From: Ampullaceana balthica
Lineage: Eukaryota; Mollusca; Gastropoda; Lymnaeidae
Direction: 5' to 3'
Assembly (NCBI GenBank): GCA_944989445.1
Contig: CALYLW010000285.1
Span: 1,025,299 to 1,089,298 of the forward strand
Length of the DNA stretch: 64,000 nucleotides
The position numbers and the translations under genes were made by a program. Every line of letters begins with the position of its first letter. The first letter of the stretch is position 1. Positions 27,814 through 40,200 of the stretch are shown here, in pieces. The notes beneath the pieces are model-generated. The model ran no database searches, was not told where the DNA came from, and saw only the letters and a program-made list of their open reading frames with translations.

Positions 27814-28368
27814 GGGTTTATATAAGAAGTTAGAGTCGACTAAAGGCTATCTATCTCAACATAATGTGTTAATTTCATCATTGTAAAATGTTTATATTTA
27901 ATGTAAAGATGAAAGGTGCTAGTAAGAAATTAAATTGTCATTGTATCATCTAATTCTTAATTTATCCCCCCCCCCTTTTTTCAAGAACTGTCCTATGAAT
28001 TTAGTTGCATAATTATGATTTTTAAAAAAAGTTGTCCAAGCACAAACACATTCCTTCGCAATCGTGTGATTTCAATTTTGTGAATTAAATTTCTAGCACT
28101 TGAACAGATAAGTTTAAACACTTGAATAAAGCAACTTTTATTTTTACTATAAGTTGATATAAGCATTGTAAACATACTTTCAATTATGAACATAGTTTTC
28201 CGTGACAGCAATGAACTCTTGAAAGTATAAAATCTGATGAGGTATTCAGTATTACTCCTTACAATGCTTAATTGGTTATCAAATGCAGAGGTGGAACCAT
28301 TCTGCCGTCGATGAAGGGTTCCCATCTTAAAAGCATATGTTTGACTTTGGGACAATATTCATTGGCTG
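27814..28368. other. Non-coding DNA
   Basis: AT-rich. The antisense 120-codon frame at 27993-28355 has no recognisable domain. Confidence 0.4.
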
Positions 28369-28640
28369 TGATTTAAATAGCGAAGTCTAATAGAGCGCTT
28401 GCCTCACAAGGTGAGGTCGTGGGAGTCGAGACTACGCTAAGCTACAATAAAAAAAACATTGACAAATGACTGTTACTAAAAAGTCCAACGCTGACTTGGA
28501 GAGGAGATGGGCGCCGCCAGGTCTACCCAGCCCCTAGAAAGATCTAATGGAAACATTAGAACTCTTTACGGCCACGAGGTCATGGGGTGGGGGGGGGGAC
28601 ACCCCATCTCACTCAACTGGCGAAAAGTATCTCACACAAT
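28369..28640 (+). mobile_element. tRNA-derived SINE-like element
   Basis: A tRNA-like head is recognisable: TAGCGAAGTCTAATAGAGCG (A-box-like) followed by CTTGCCTCACAAGGTGAGGT and GGGAGTCGAGACTAC (B-box-like) with tRNA-like spacing, starting near 28378. An unrelated tail follows, ending near the GGGTGGGGGGGG tract at about 28595. Inference: pol III-derived SINE. The 3' end and TSD were not fixed. Confidence 0.55.
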
Positions 28641-29079
28641 GTAGATTGAAGATTTTATGGGAGATGCTATTTTGTTTTTGTATTGTTGGTGCCTTATTGC
28701 ATCCTTAAATAATTAAGATTGGAGATATTTAATCTTTGATTGAAGAAGATGCTCAACACCAAATCAATAAAATAACAGCTTTAAATTAAATCATCAAGTG
28801 ATGTTTTGTTGTTTTTTTTAATAAAAAAAAGATGTGTGTTCTTTTCTATTTTCTTTTAATGGTAACTCCTAAGAGGAAGTCGAATCCATGCAGAAAGACA
28901 ACAATATCTGATAGAAGATCCTCTCTATTGGAAAATGACAGTAGAAACCTCCAAGGGCTCTTGAGTTTAAAAAAAAACCAACAAATCTTTAATTGCTTGT
29001 GGATTTTGTATGTAATAACATTTATTGAATCGTTTGTTTTTTGTTGGGCGACTCCACTAAGTTCAAAGGCCGAGCATTA

Positions 29080-29335
29080 AGGGATAGACATGCTTTGTTC
29101 CGTTTTGTCAGAATCCATGATTGGCGCTACAGCATGTAGGGCTTTGGCCAGCCTCACCACCTCCTTCCAATCATTGTCCCAACCAAAGCTTTTCTTCTCC
29201 AATATTGGATGCCCAGTAGCTGTAGATCTTTCTCTACATCGTCTATGAATCTAAGCCCAGGTCTTCCCGTGATCCGCTTCCCTCTGGGGTTATGGTGGTG
29301 CACCTTCTGTGCTCCTTTGTCATTCTTTCTAGTAG
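29080..29335 (-). pseudogene. RTE-like LINE, C-terminal fragment
   Basis: Minus-strand translation contains GKRITGRPGLRFIDDVEKDL, then WRRKALVGTMIGRRW and WPKP. Family knowledge: 'RGRP...RWxDDVxxDL...W(R)...A(x)DRxxWR' closes the RT ORF of many RTE-like LINEs. No upstream RT domain is present, so the copy is 5'-truncated. It differs from both larger LINE copies. Confidence 0.65.
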
Positions 29336-30265
29336 CATAATAGAAACATGTTTTTATGTCATTACAGAATCTGAGTGAATAAATGATGTCAAGATTAATT
29401 GGTCGTTTATTTTAAAGCTAGCTTCAAATACTATTTGCCATGGAAGCCTACAAAGCAAGCTTGAGAGCCATTGTTAACAATAAATGTATTTACTTTGTAA
29501 TATAGGTAACATTTATAATATGGTACATGATCAGTCATTATCTAGTTTATAATGAGCAACCAATAAACTTTTAAAAAAATAATAATTTTAGAAATTTATA
29601 AAAACTCCATACTAATATCTATACTTTGCAAATGAAGCAAATATAATTGCATGTATTTGTTTTAATTTTTTTTAATTTTTCAATTATTTATGGAAAATTA
29701 AATTATTTTAGCAGAATTTTATTGCTTTCGGTCAATGGTAAACAACAAAAGAAAATCAAACTGATTCTTAAGGCAAGAAAGTTGATTCCCCTTAATTTGT
29801 TATTCTTAATTCACCATTATCAAGGGTATTAACTCATGTTTCCTTTCTGAAATTAATTAATTTTTGGGTTAATTATCTTTTATCGGAAGTGGACATTTTT
29901 TATGATTTCAGTTTGAATTTCGCTCTATTTACCTAGTGTCTATAGCAACGGCGACAAACCGCGACACGCGAAGCCAATGAAAATAAAACCTTTCACTTGA
30001 AATATATTATTAAAATAAATAAAAGTTTAAAAGGAAACCTGACTGACAGAAAGTTGAAGTTAATTTGGGTTTGATCGTTAAGAAAAAGCAAGCTTGCTAA
30101 GTTAAAGTCTGGTACGTGTCACAAGAAGGCACTACAAATTCAAATGAAAAATAATTTGGTACTTTTTCTTGTCCGACCACCAAACAACATGACTTTTTTT
30201 TTAAATTTTAAATATGGCATAACATCACATCTAATTAACAATGAATATAGTCATCCATGATTAAT
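29336..30265. other. Non-coding AT-rich DNA
   Basis: Nothing supported beyond homopolymers and short random frames. Confidence 0.4.
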
Positions 30266-30715
30266 GCTCCATTATCCCGGTGGTCAGAATGTTACAATGG
30301 CATCCATGATGGTGTCGAAAGAATAACCGTGTCCTTTTATCCCCACAATTTCTCCACATGTACTCTCACATATAAGAGTCTATCATACGACGATGAGTCC
30401 CGTTGTGGCGTTTACTTCGTTACTTTTCAGAATTACATGACTGCTCGATTCGTTTTGGTGTTAGCACAGCTATTACGATCGACGAAATGTAGACTGTGAT
30501 TCACGGTTTCGTGAGTGTAACCCATGCCAGCTGCAGCAGCTATTCCAATGTAAGCGTGCCACTGATCAGACGTAACTGTTTTTTTCCCCCGGAAGAGTGT
30601 ATTGCGTGATTAAAGGCGTCAGAGTGGCGGAAAATCTACCGGTGACAGCCAACATAAAACTTTCTCCGGTATTGCGACTAATACAGCCAAAAAGCCACTG
30701 GTATGGCTGCTGCAT
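30266..30715 (-). pseudogene. Merlin-type (IS1595/ISXO2-like) DNA transposase relic
   Basis: Minus-strand translation, allowing frame changes: WLFGCISRNTGESFMLAVTG, TLPGEKNSYV, then SDQWHAYIGIAAAAGMGYTH and ETVNHSLHFVDRNSC, and finally RMIDSYM*EYMWRNC. Family knowledge: 'WxFGxIxRxTG(K)', 'SDxWxAY', 'GYxHxTVNHSxxFVDP' and 'YMWR' occur in this order in Merlin transposases. This covers the C-terminal two-thirds of the catalytic domain. Frameshifts near 30580 and 30440 and stops make it dead. No terminal repeats were identified. Confidence 0.75.
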
Positions 30716-32984
30716 CCCCGTGTTATTTTGTTGTTACGACAGCTGATTACTAAAGTACGTTGATTCTTTGTTTAACTGTTGAATTTCAGCTTTAAAAAGA
30801 AATAGCAGAATGTCTACTTTAATTTGACCTATTATACAGATTTTTTACGCGGTGTTGCCAAACGTAAATACCAAAAAAAAAGTTTTCTTGTGTGGTCTTG
30901 ACAACAAAAAAAAACAAACAAAAAAAAACCAAAAAAAAATACAAGTATCCAAAAAAAGCTTTCTTATAAAATAAATTATTTAGTTTGAAAATTTTAACGA
31001 AGAACCCTACCTACCACTGGATATTTGGGTCATTGAGCTGTGTACAGGTTAAGTATTTTGTTAAAACCTGTCGGCACAACTGCTATATTAGAATGAGACT
31101 AAAACTAGTAATACTGATGCCATTTCTTATTCCCAGCATTGAATGTTCATCCATTAAATTCATTAATGATTTAATCAGAGGATATATATATATATATTTC
31201 TCCGAGGTTCCAGTGGCTGGACAGTACAGCCTATGAAAATTTTTAAATATATAGTAAATGGTATTTATATTCACGATGTGGTCGTTGGCCAAAAGAATTT
31301 CGTGGATCTACTGATATTCACTGATAGGGAGGTTCCTACTAAATACTAAGAACATAATACATGTATCATGACTCATGTGGAGGTAAACACATGTCGATGA
31401 TAATGTAAGTGAATGCAAACTCAACGTCCATTCAGAAACTGCACTTTTACTTTCGCTCAAGTATTTTAGTTGCGTAAGTTCTTTGGCAAATATGGAGTTT
31501 GGCGTACGGAAGTATTCTGCATTTTATTTTATTTAGTCTAATTCTTGTTGATAAGTTGACAGTTCTCGATTATTTTAAAATGAACCCCTCGTGTACATAA
31601 TTGAGTTTGTTAGATAAAGGCAAAGAAATGGGTTGCTTTTGAAAGCTTGAGTTATTTAAAATAACTTGAATTAAGCCTCCGATTATTATTACGCTGATTG
31701 TGACTGTGACTTGATGTAAGCAAAATCATAAACGAAGTTAAAGAAATTTAATATCTAACATTAAAATAAAATTGTTTAAAAGTTTACATTTTATATTGTT
31801 GGAATAGTCAATTTTAGAGTCAATGGGAAGTGTAATATCGTAAATTTTTAAATTTTATATAATTTGAGGACCCATATGCACAACATCTTCATAAAATACA
31901 AATTTTAAAGTAATTATGCGTCCAAGAGGTATATTTAAATAATTGAGAACTGTCACCTTATCAATAGCCAGTAGACTAAAAAGTAATAGATAAAACGTAG
32001 AATACTTCCGGACTTCGAACGTCGTATTTACCAGTTCTTTATTTGTTTCAGTTTAAGCATTTCTTTCCTTAGCAAGATTGCCATGGCCTATAGACTGTAG
32101 CTGGTCTTGGGCAAGAATGGTAACGTCCACAGTCCGTGCTCGGCGTGATGAAACCCTGATCCGTGACCCTGGTTGGTTCAGTTAAACAGCTGACATTCAT
32201 TTAATCGAAATCGTAAACACATACCAAGATAACGGCATCTATATCCTTATTAATTTTAATGCGTTTTATATTTCGAACGAAGACAGATCTTAAATATTAA
32301 GTAATGTATTTTGAACGGATAAAACTGCCATGTTCGAAATGATCGCAGCCATCCTGAGTTTTAAGAATTCTGAGACCCGATGTCCCTTAAATTAAATTGT
32401 GGTTAATTGTCGTTTTATACGACTTTACAAGAGAGTAAACTTTAAAAAAATACAACTTTTAATACTTGCTATTTTAACGAATGATAATGAACTTAAATTA
32501 TATTTAAATATGCATTTGATTATTGCACAATTAACGTTATTACGCGTCTGTTAAATTCTTTTTGGTGAAAGGTCCGTAGAAAAAACCCACAGATTTTACA
32601 TAGATCAATCTTTGATTAAAAAAATCCTACTTTTTAACCACTCCTCGCCTCCAGTGTCTTTGTTATCACTATGCAATTTAAAACAAATTATAACATAAAT
32701 ATATTTTACTTTAATTATAAATTAAACCGACTCCGTCCGCTATAGACCAAGAGTTCCACTAGAAATAGATATCCCCACAGCGAACACTCCTTTTTATTAC
32801 AATTATCATTATGATTTTTTTTTCGAAGTAAAGACTTTCTATCACTTATATTTCAATCTGGATTAAAGAGCCTAATTCCAATGTTTTTAGAGTATGCTAC
32901 TGTAGTTTGGGAACCAAATATTTATTTAAAAAAAACATTATTGCTAGTATTATTATTATTACTACTAATAACACATTAATTGCA
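30716..32984. other. Non-coding AT-rich DNA
   Basis: I see no gene, tandem array or terminal repeat except a short (TA)n run near 31180-31196. Confidence 0.4.
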
Positions 32985-33377
32985 GGTTACAAAGAGACGG
33001 GCAGCAATTTTGGTCTTGAGCAGATACAACAACATTTCAAATGTTGGCAGCATGCTGGAAACTCTTGGCGGGACATCACTGGAAAATGACGACGAATGCT
33101 ACTAAAAGAACGTAGGATGATTTAATCTTATATTTAGAAAATAGAAAAAGCGTCTGTAATGTATGAATTTTGAATTCATATTTTTAATGAGTAGGAGGAA
33201 ACAATACAGGAGCTTCTAGTTCTAGCTAAGGACAAATAATGACATGATCTAGTTTACACACGGATAGTATAGGCGACAACCATTGTCGCATTGAATTGCA
33301 GCCAGTTCTGCAACCTCCAGTCAATAATGGCCCTGATGATTGATCCTGCAAATTATCATCTTCACATGTGTATGGGC
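32985..33377. repeat. Duplicated block A, left part, ending in the LINE target-site duplication
   Basis: Closely matches 57565-57880 plus 58381-58440: TCTTGAGCAGATACAACA, TGTTGGCAGCATGCTGGAAA, GCGGGACATCACTGGAAAAT, and ACCTCCAGTCAATAATG followed by TTATCATCTTCAC. It lies in the 3' flank of the ankyrin copy in the same relative position as in block B. GTGTATGGGC at 33368-33377 is the left TSD of the LINE that follows. Confidence 0.85.
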
Positions 33378-36300
33378 TTGGGGGAGCTACCATCTCCTAC
33401 CAAGGGCGTCCTCAGGCGGTGGATAGAGGAACGACCTTTAGATATAAAGGTTAGCCGTGAATATTGAATAAGCGGCCGCGGACCAACTGGTTTGCTGTCG
33501 TTGAGGATGAGGTGGGGTATCCCTTGGTAAGGAAACTCTTAACAAATGCTTCATAAATCCGAGGAAATGACTGCAAAAAGCGAACATAGAGCGCTTAAAC
33601 TCTAAACCCGGACAGATGAGGCCGTTAGCTAGGGATAACATTCATCTAGGAGAGAATACTCCGAAATAAAATCAACTGCTGCCTTGCAGGAGGTGGAGGG
33701 ATCCACAAAGGCTAGGGAACCTTACCCGAAAAATAAGGCAGTTACCCAGAGAGCTGAAAGGGAACCCTCCCAGATGATTTTGCGCAGGGCCAACAACCAA
33801 GCCATGTAAAAAGAAGATTGTTACTGAAACTGAAAGCAAAGCAAACACACATAACACAGTCAGAGGCGAGAGTAGAGCTCCACAAAGGAGACTAATGAAG
33901 CCTTGTGGGGAAAGTCAACAGAATCCCACAAGGCCGACCACCCTACTCAAACCGATAAAAAAGAAAAATTACCTCATCCACAAGGCACCTCTCAACTTGG
34001 GAACATGGAATGTCTGAACACTACTAGAACCAGGCAGATGCGCCCAAGTCGCCAAAGAGATGGTAAAGTACAAACTACAAATTCTGGGACTAAGTGAAGT
34101 ACGGTGGAACACATTTGGTGAAACTAGAGTTCAATCAGGTGAAATCCTGCTCTTCTCTGGAAAAGAAAATGAAGAAGACACTCATGAAAATGGAGTAGCA
34201 CTCCTATTGAACAAAGACGCATTTAAGAGCCTCCTTGAATGGGAGCCAATTTCAGACAGAATAATCAGAGCCAAATTCCTGTCCAGGTTCAAAAATGTCC
34301 ATATCATTATGTGCTATGCTCCAACCAACCTTGCACCTGAGGAAGATAAAGTTGCATTCTATGAACAACTTCAAAGTATAATGGATAAAATACCGAAAAG
34401 AGACATACTGGTCGTCATGGGCGATATTAATGCTAAAGTTGGCAATGACAACATAGAGAGAGAGAAGGTAATGGGCATACATGGACTGGGCAACATGAAT
34501 GAAAATGGAGAGATATTTGCAAACTTCTGCACATTCAATGAGCTGGTGATTGGAGGCACCATCTTCCCACACACAAATTGCCACAAAGTAACGTGGGTCT
34601 CACCAGACAACAAAACAGATAATCAAATAGACCACATCACTATAGGTCGCGCCTAGAGGAGCACATTGCAGGATGTACGAACAAAAAGAGGAGCAGACAT
34701 TGGATCAGACCACCATCTGGTTGTGGCCAAGCTAAAAATAAAGCTAGCCAACCAAAGGCCAAAAACAGACAGGTGAATTAGATTTGACCTAGGCAAGCTC
34801 CGAAACCCACAAGAAAAGAACGAACTACAGCTAACCCTTAAAAACCGATTTGCTGCACTGCAACTAGACGATGATAATGAAGGAAAAATAGACAAAACCT
34901 GTGATAACTTCAAAGAAATTATTACAGTTACCTTGCAAGGAAATACTAAAACCTGCCCCGGAAAACAAAAAACACTGGATCAGCGATGAGACATGGCAAA
35001 TAATTGAAGATCGGAAACATGCAAAACAAAAAGTGAATCAAGCCAAAACAAGAAAACATTAACACCTTACTCAACAAGAGTACCATACAATTTCAAAAGA
35101 GGTCACAAAAATGCTTAGAAATGACAAACGAATATTTTATAATAAGCTAGCTGAACAAGCAGAAGAAGCAGCAGGAAAAGGAGATCTAAAACAGTTATAC
35201 AAAATTACTAAACTCTTGAGTGGCAAGAAATCTAACTACAATGTACCAGTCCGAGATAAACAAGGTAAAGTCATTTCCTCCATAGATGACCAGCTTAGAA
35301 GATGGAAAGAATATTTCCAGGAAGTCCTAAACAGACCGACCCCTCTGAACCCACCCGTTTTGACCACAGGAGAAACACTGGACATAAATATGGAAGAGAT
35401 ATTCAAAGAAGAAATATGGACGGCCATCAATCAAATGAAGACAGGGAAAGCAGCAGGTGTAGACAACATACCACCGGAGGTCCTAAAAGAAGGAGGAGCT
35501 GAAATCATCAACCAACTCCACAGTATCTTTAACAAAATTTGGTCAACTGAAACCTCTCCTGCAGAATGGAAAAGGGGCTTACTGATTAAAATTCCAAAGA
35601 ATGGGGATCTGTCACAATGTGAGAAATGGCGAGGAATTACTCTACTATCAGTACCAAGCAAGGTCTTTAGCAGAACGATACTAAACAGAATAAAAGATGC
35701 CTGCGATGATCTCCTGAGAGAAGAACAAGCTGGGTTCAGAAAAGGAAGATCACGCATTGACCAAATAGCAACACTCCGGATAATTATAGAACAATCTATT
35801 GAATGGCAATCTCCACTCTATGCCACATTTGTGGACTTTGAAAAGGCCTTTGATAGCATAAATAGAGAAACTATATGGTCAATAATGAGGCACTATGGAA
35901 TACCAAATAAAATAACTAACATCATCCGAAAATTGTACGAAAACTTCACCTGCCAAGTAGTACACAATGGTAGACTAACAGATGAATTCCATGTCACAAC
36001 TGGAGTCAAACAAGGATGCCTCCTTTCACCACTTCTGTTCCTTCTTGTGTTAGACTGGGTCACAAAAGAAGCTTATGCAAGCTCAGGAAAAGGAATCCAG
36101 TGGAACCTAATGCAAAAACGAGAAGATTTGGAGTTTGCTGATGACTTGGCCATTCTGTCTCACAGACTCCAAGACATGCAAGACAAAGTCACAGCCTTGA
36201 GCGAGACTGGGAAAAAAGTAGGACTCAAGATAAACATTAAAAACACAAAATTTTTTGAAAATAAACTTCCTACAAAGAGGACATCGAACGAAGAATAAAT

Positions 36301-36835
36301 TTGGCGCGACAGGCTTTTGCCAATCTGAAACAGGTCTGGAGATCTACAAACATCTCTGTCAAAACAAAAGTAAGGATCTTTAACACCAATGTTAAAATGG
36401 TCCTACTTTATGGATCCGAAACATGGCGGATGACAGAGACAGCAAAAAATAGACTCCAGACCTTTGTTAACAGATGCCTCAGAAATATTCTGAAAATAAA
36501 ATGGTTCGATAAGGTCGAAAACTCCAAGCTGTGGGAGAGGTGTGGACAAGGAACAGTAGAACAACAAATCATGGAAAGAAAGTGGAGATGGATTGGACAC
36601 ACCCTCAGGAAAGATAACAGCAGGGCTAGGCAGGCCTTAGATTGGAACCCCCAGGGCAAGTGACAACGAGGAAGACCCAAGCGTACATGGAGACGGAGCA
36701 TGTTGGACGAGGCTGGAAGGACTGGGAAGAGCTGGGAAGAACTGAAGCGACTGGCAAGGGGCCATGTAGAGTGGTGAGCTTTGACAGAGGCCCTATGTTC
36801 CACAAGAAACTAAAAGGACAAATGATGATGATGAC
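33378..36835 (+). mobile_element. Near full-length RTE-like LINE
   Basis: A 3458-bp element flanked by a 10-bp TSD, GTGTATGGGC (33368-33377 and 36836-36845). Order: ~600-bp 5' UTR, APE endonuclease, RT, short 3' UTR ending in (ATG)n-type ACAAATGATGATGATGAC, with no poly(A). One ORF, ~3.4 kb and a short tandem tail suit the RTE clade. The unoccupied target survives in block B. A 5'-truncated relative with the same tail lies at 45119-45508. Confidence 0.9.
33991..36798 (+). pseudogene. LINE endonuclease-reverse transcriptase, degraded
   Basis: Endonuclease: LNLGTWNV then TGA at 34015-34017 (consensus Arg expected), LGLSEVRWNTFGETR, CYAPTN, VMGDINAKVGND, HGLGNMNENGE, then a second stop at 34654-34656 and GSDHHLVVAKLK. 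A frame change at about 34935 precedes the RT ORF at 35111-36298 (395 codons), with TGKAAGVDNIPPE, FVDFEKAFDSI, GVKQGCLLSPLLF and the catalytic EFADDLAIL all intact. After KNTKFF about 35 residues are missing, and the C-terminus continues at 36301-36663 ([26 protein letters not shown]), then a stop before RGRPKRTWRRS. Individual domains are well preserved, so the insertion is moderately young, but it cannot encode a whole protein. Confidence 0.92.
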
Positions 36836-37267
36836 GTGTATGGGCAAGGTTCCAAAATTCATAGGATCGTAAAATCAGAGAATCGATCGGGGCTCTTACT
36901 CTTAAGATGTAGATTAGAAATGCATCACAATTTATAAGTTATAAAATGACTCGACAAGGTCAGTTAAATAAAGTATACAAAGAAGACATAAGAATATTTA
37001 AATATAAGTTTTATTTAACATAGCAAACATTTCAACACAATGTATCAAATAAAGGGAGCAACAAAATTTATTTAATAAACTTCGCATCAGAATCTAACAA
37101 ATAAACAACAAAGCACAATGTATTAAATAAATAGCACGGCAAAATGTTTAAAAAAAACAGCCCAGCAAAATTTATCAAATAAACAGCCCAGCAAAATTTA
37201 TCAAATAAACAGCCCAGCAAAATTTATCAAATAAACATCAAATCACAATGTATGAAATACACGTCAA
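36836..37267. repeat. Duplicated block A, middle part, with 26-bp tandem units
   Basis: It begins with the right TSD and matches block B from about 58686: GAATCGATCGGGG, TCTTAAGATGTAGA, AAGAATATTTAAA, CACAATGTATCAAATAAA. From about 37150 to 37235 an AAACAGCCCAGCAAAATTTA+TCAAAT unit is tandemly repeated; looser versions extend upstream and through 58830-60020. Confidence 0.8.
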
Positions 37268-40200
37268 TCTAATATATAAAGCTCAAATGTTTGTATGTTT
37301 GTATGTTTGTATGTTTGTATGTTTGTATGTTTGTATGTTTGTATGTTTCACTTTTCGACTTTCTGTTAGACAATCACGGAAAAACCAAATGACGGACGGG
37401 GACCAAATTTGGCAGGACGGTTCCTTTTACCCTGAAGGTGGTTTTAAGTTAGTTTTTGTAATTGTCCCTTTTGCCCGAATGCCGTAAATTAAATAATCAG
37501 AAAATGCAGAGACAAAGAATAACAAATTTAACCTCATTTCTGTGTTGAACAAATGTACGCGGACGTTCAAATGCCGTTCAAAGCGAGTTACTTTTGGTGA
37601 CGTTTTTTTTCCCCAATGCCAATACTTTATTTTCAGCCGTGCGCATTTGAACAAATATTATAATGTCTAATTACGGTGCGCACATTTTCGTGTACGCTTC
37701 ATAATTTGAGCTGTGTAGTACAAAGAATTGTCATTATCTTTACTGTTACTTTCTATATATTAGATAGACACGTAAACATATTTAATTACAACTGCCACAC
37801 GATGCATTAGATTTAATTGTTTACACGTTTAAATTTAATTGCGAATTTGTTTTAATTATTTTCTGTTCAATAACTCGACATTTAATGAAAAACCTATTTA
37901 TGTAATAATTGTGTCAGTATTTTTTTCAAGGCTTCATTTTTAGCGGTGCACGTTTTAAAATCTTCTATCGCCTTATCACTGTGCGCACATTTTCGTGTAC
38001 GCATCTTAAATTTAGCTGTGTCCTATTAATATAACATTTATATTTTGTTTGTCTTTTACATAAGCTGTCGTCTTTTACATAACCTATACACTTATACTAT
38101 TTAAACTTAGGCTACCGGACTTATTAACATAAGTAGATTAAACTAAATAAAGTGATCCTGAAAACGCTTAATTATTTTGTATTGCGAATTGAATATGCTA
38201 TGTTCATTCCTTTTATGATGGATTAACATAGGCCATTTTTAAAATCGATTATTGTGATGGTTTCACATGCATTTTTAACATAAAATTGATTTGTTTTGTT
38301 TGTTTTTTTAAAATTAGTAATATAGCCTAATTTTTTTTTATTTTTCTTCATTATCTTTATCTCATAGACGCTGTTGCAAATATTGTATTAATTACAATTG
38401 TGTTGCATTGCAGTGTCGTAAATATATAAGAGCTTTTTTAGTGACGACAGGGGTAGAGATCTTTTGGAAAAATGTCAACAAAGCAGTGGCCTTTTTTATG
38501 GATACAAACAAACAAACATAAAAATATCAACTGAGCTTTATACATTACATATGAGTTTAAATTATTTTATTTCAATTATTTTCACGATGCATTGTATTAA
38601 TATTTTACATGCAATGAATAAAATTGGGATTTTAAAAAATTTAATTCATAACTCGACATTTAATTAAAAACCATAGATGTAGCGAGTTTATTTTATGTTG
38701 AAAGTGATGGCCTATGTCAAATAAACGTACACTTTAAAACTGTTTACTTAAGCTTTATATACACTATACATTATAAACTTTCGCTACCGAACGTATTAAC
38801 AAAAGTTGACTAAATTTAATGAAGTGATCCTGAAAACGCTTAATTAATATGAATTGCGAATCGAATATGTTTTTATGTTCATTCCTTTGTATTCAGAATA
38901 GCATAGGCCATTTCTAAAATTGCCTTTTAATCATTTTTAAGATGCGCTTATTAACAGACGGTTGAATCTTTTTTTTAATGTATTTTATTTTTCAGATATA
39001 CAATCTGGTGTGTGTGTGTGCATTGAATATAACTTACAAAATATGATGCCTTATCCGAAATAGGGAACACAAAAAAAGATTCCTTTTTGAAATTATACAC
39101 ATTACTTATAAACCGTAAATATAAATCGTAAAATATAGAGACATAAAAATGTTAAATATTATTTACCTGATTAGACAATTATGAATACGTCAAAATGAAG
39201 AGTTATTTTGGTCCAGTACATTTACTTTATAACAAGACTTTATTTTATGCGGCCAGCTTTCTATATGTCTAAATATGGTGTGCACATTTTTTTATATCAT
39301 TTTAATACGACCGTTTTTTTTTAAAATAGTATTTTAGAAAGTACATTTATAATTTTGTTTATTTGCGCTATGAGTCAATTAGCTTTTGCCTTTTAAAGGG
39401 ATAGTGCCACATGTTCTTTATCTCATAGACGTGGTTACAAATATTATATAACTTACAATTGTGATACGATGCAGTTTCGTAATTATATATTAAATGTTTG
39501 AGTGACGAGGGTGGTAGAGCTCTTTCGGAAAACATATAAGTTATGTTAATTTTGTACAAGTGGGAATGAAATTGTAAATTTAGTTTTTATGGTCGGCAAG
39601 AATCATTATTTAATAAGTCATATCTTTTGAATAGTAAGGTTATGTTAAAAGGCACTGCATTAAGTGAAAACAACTCAAGCGGTAAAATGGCATATCTCTG
39701 TTTCTAATAAGATTTATCTAAATAGTTGAATCTGAAATTTAACTTGGCAAAAAAAAATTGTAATAACCATCCCCTAATACTTGGATAAAGGGTCAGCGCA
39801 CTCCCGCTACAAAGTGCTTCAAGTATATATATATATATATAAATATTTAAATATGTTTGTGTGTGTATGAATGTCCTTTATAACTGTCTAAACCATTCAC
39901 CCGATCGTCATGAAACTTTTCAAGACTGTTGAGTATGCTACCGGGATGGTAACTATCACTTTTTCAAAATTTAACACTCATGGGGCGCCGGGGGCCCATA
40001 TCGTCATGTTTTGCTTATACGAGCTATATAAAATTAGTTTAAGCTTTATCTACTGTGTAAAATTATTGGATCTTAACCAAAATGTGTATATGACAACTTG
40101 ATAGCCAATATTAAAATACTATAGGGCCCTAAACTGCTAATATTCATTCCTTTGGGGCTGGGGGCCCAAAAATTCCCATTTTTTAAGCGTTTAAGATTGT

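Noticed and set aside
23683..27821. 8-bp hAT target-site duplication around the foldback element
   Set aside because: The flanks (ATAATACT and GGGTTTAT) do not match, so the superfamily was left open.
28378..28440. Functional tRNA gene
   Set aside because: A- and B-box-like words are present, but the cloverleaf is incomplete and a SINE-like tail follows.
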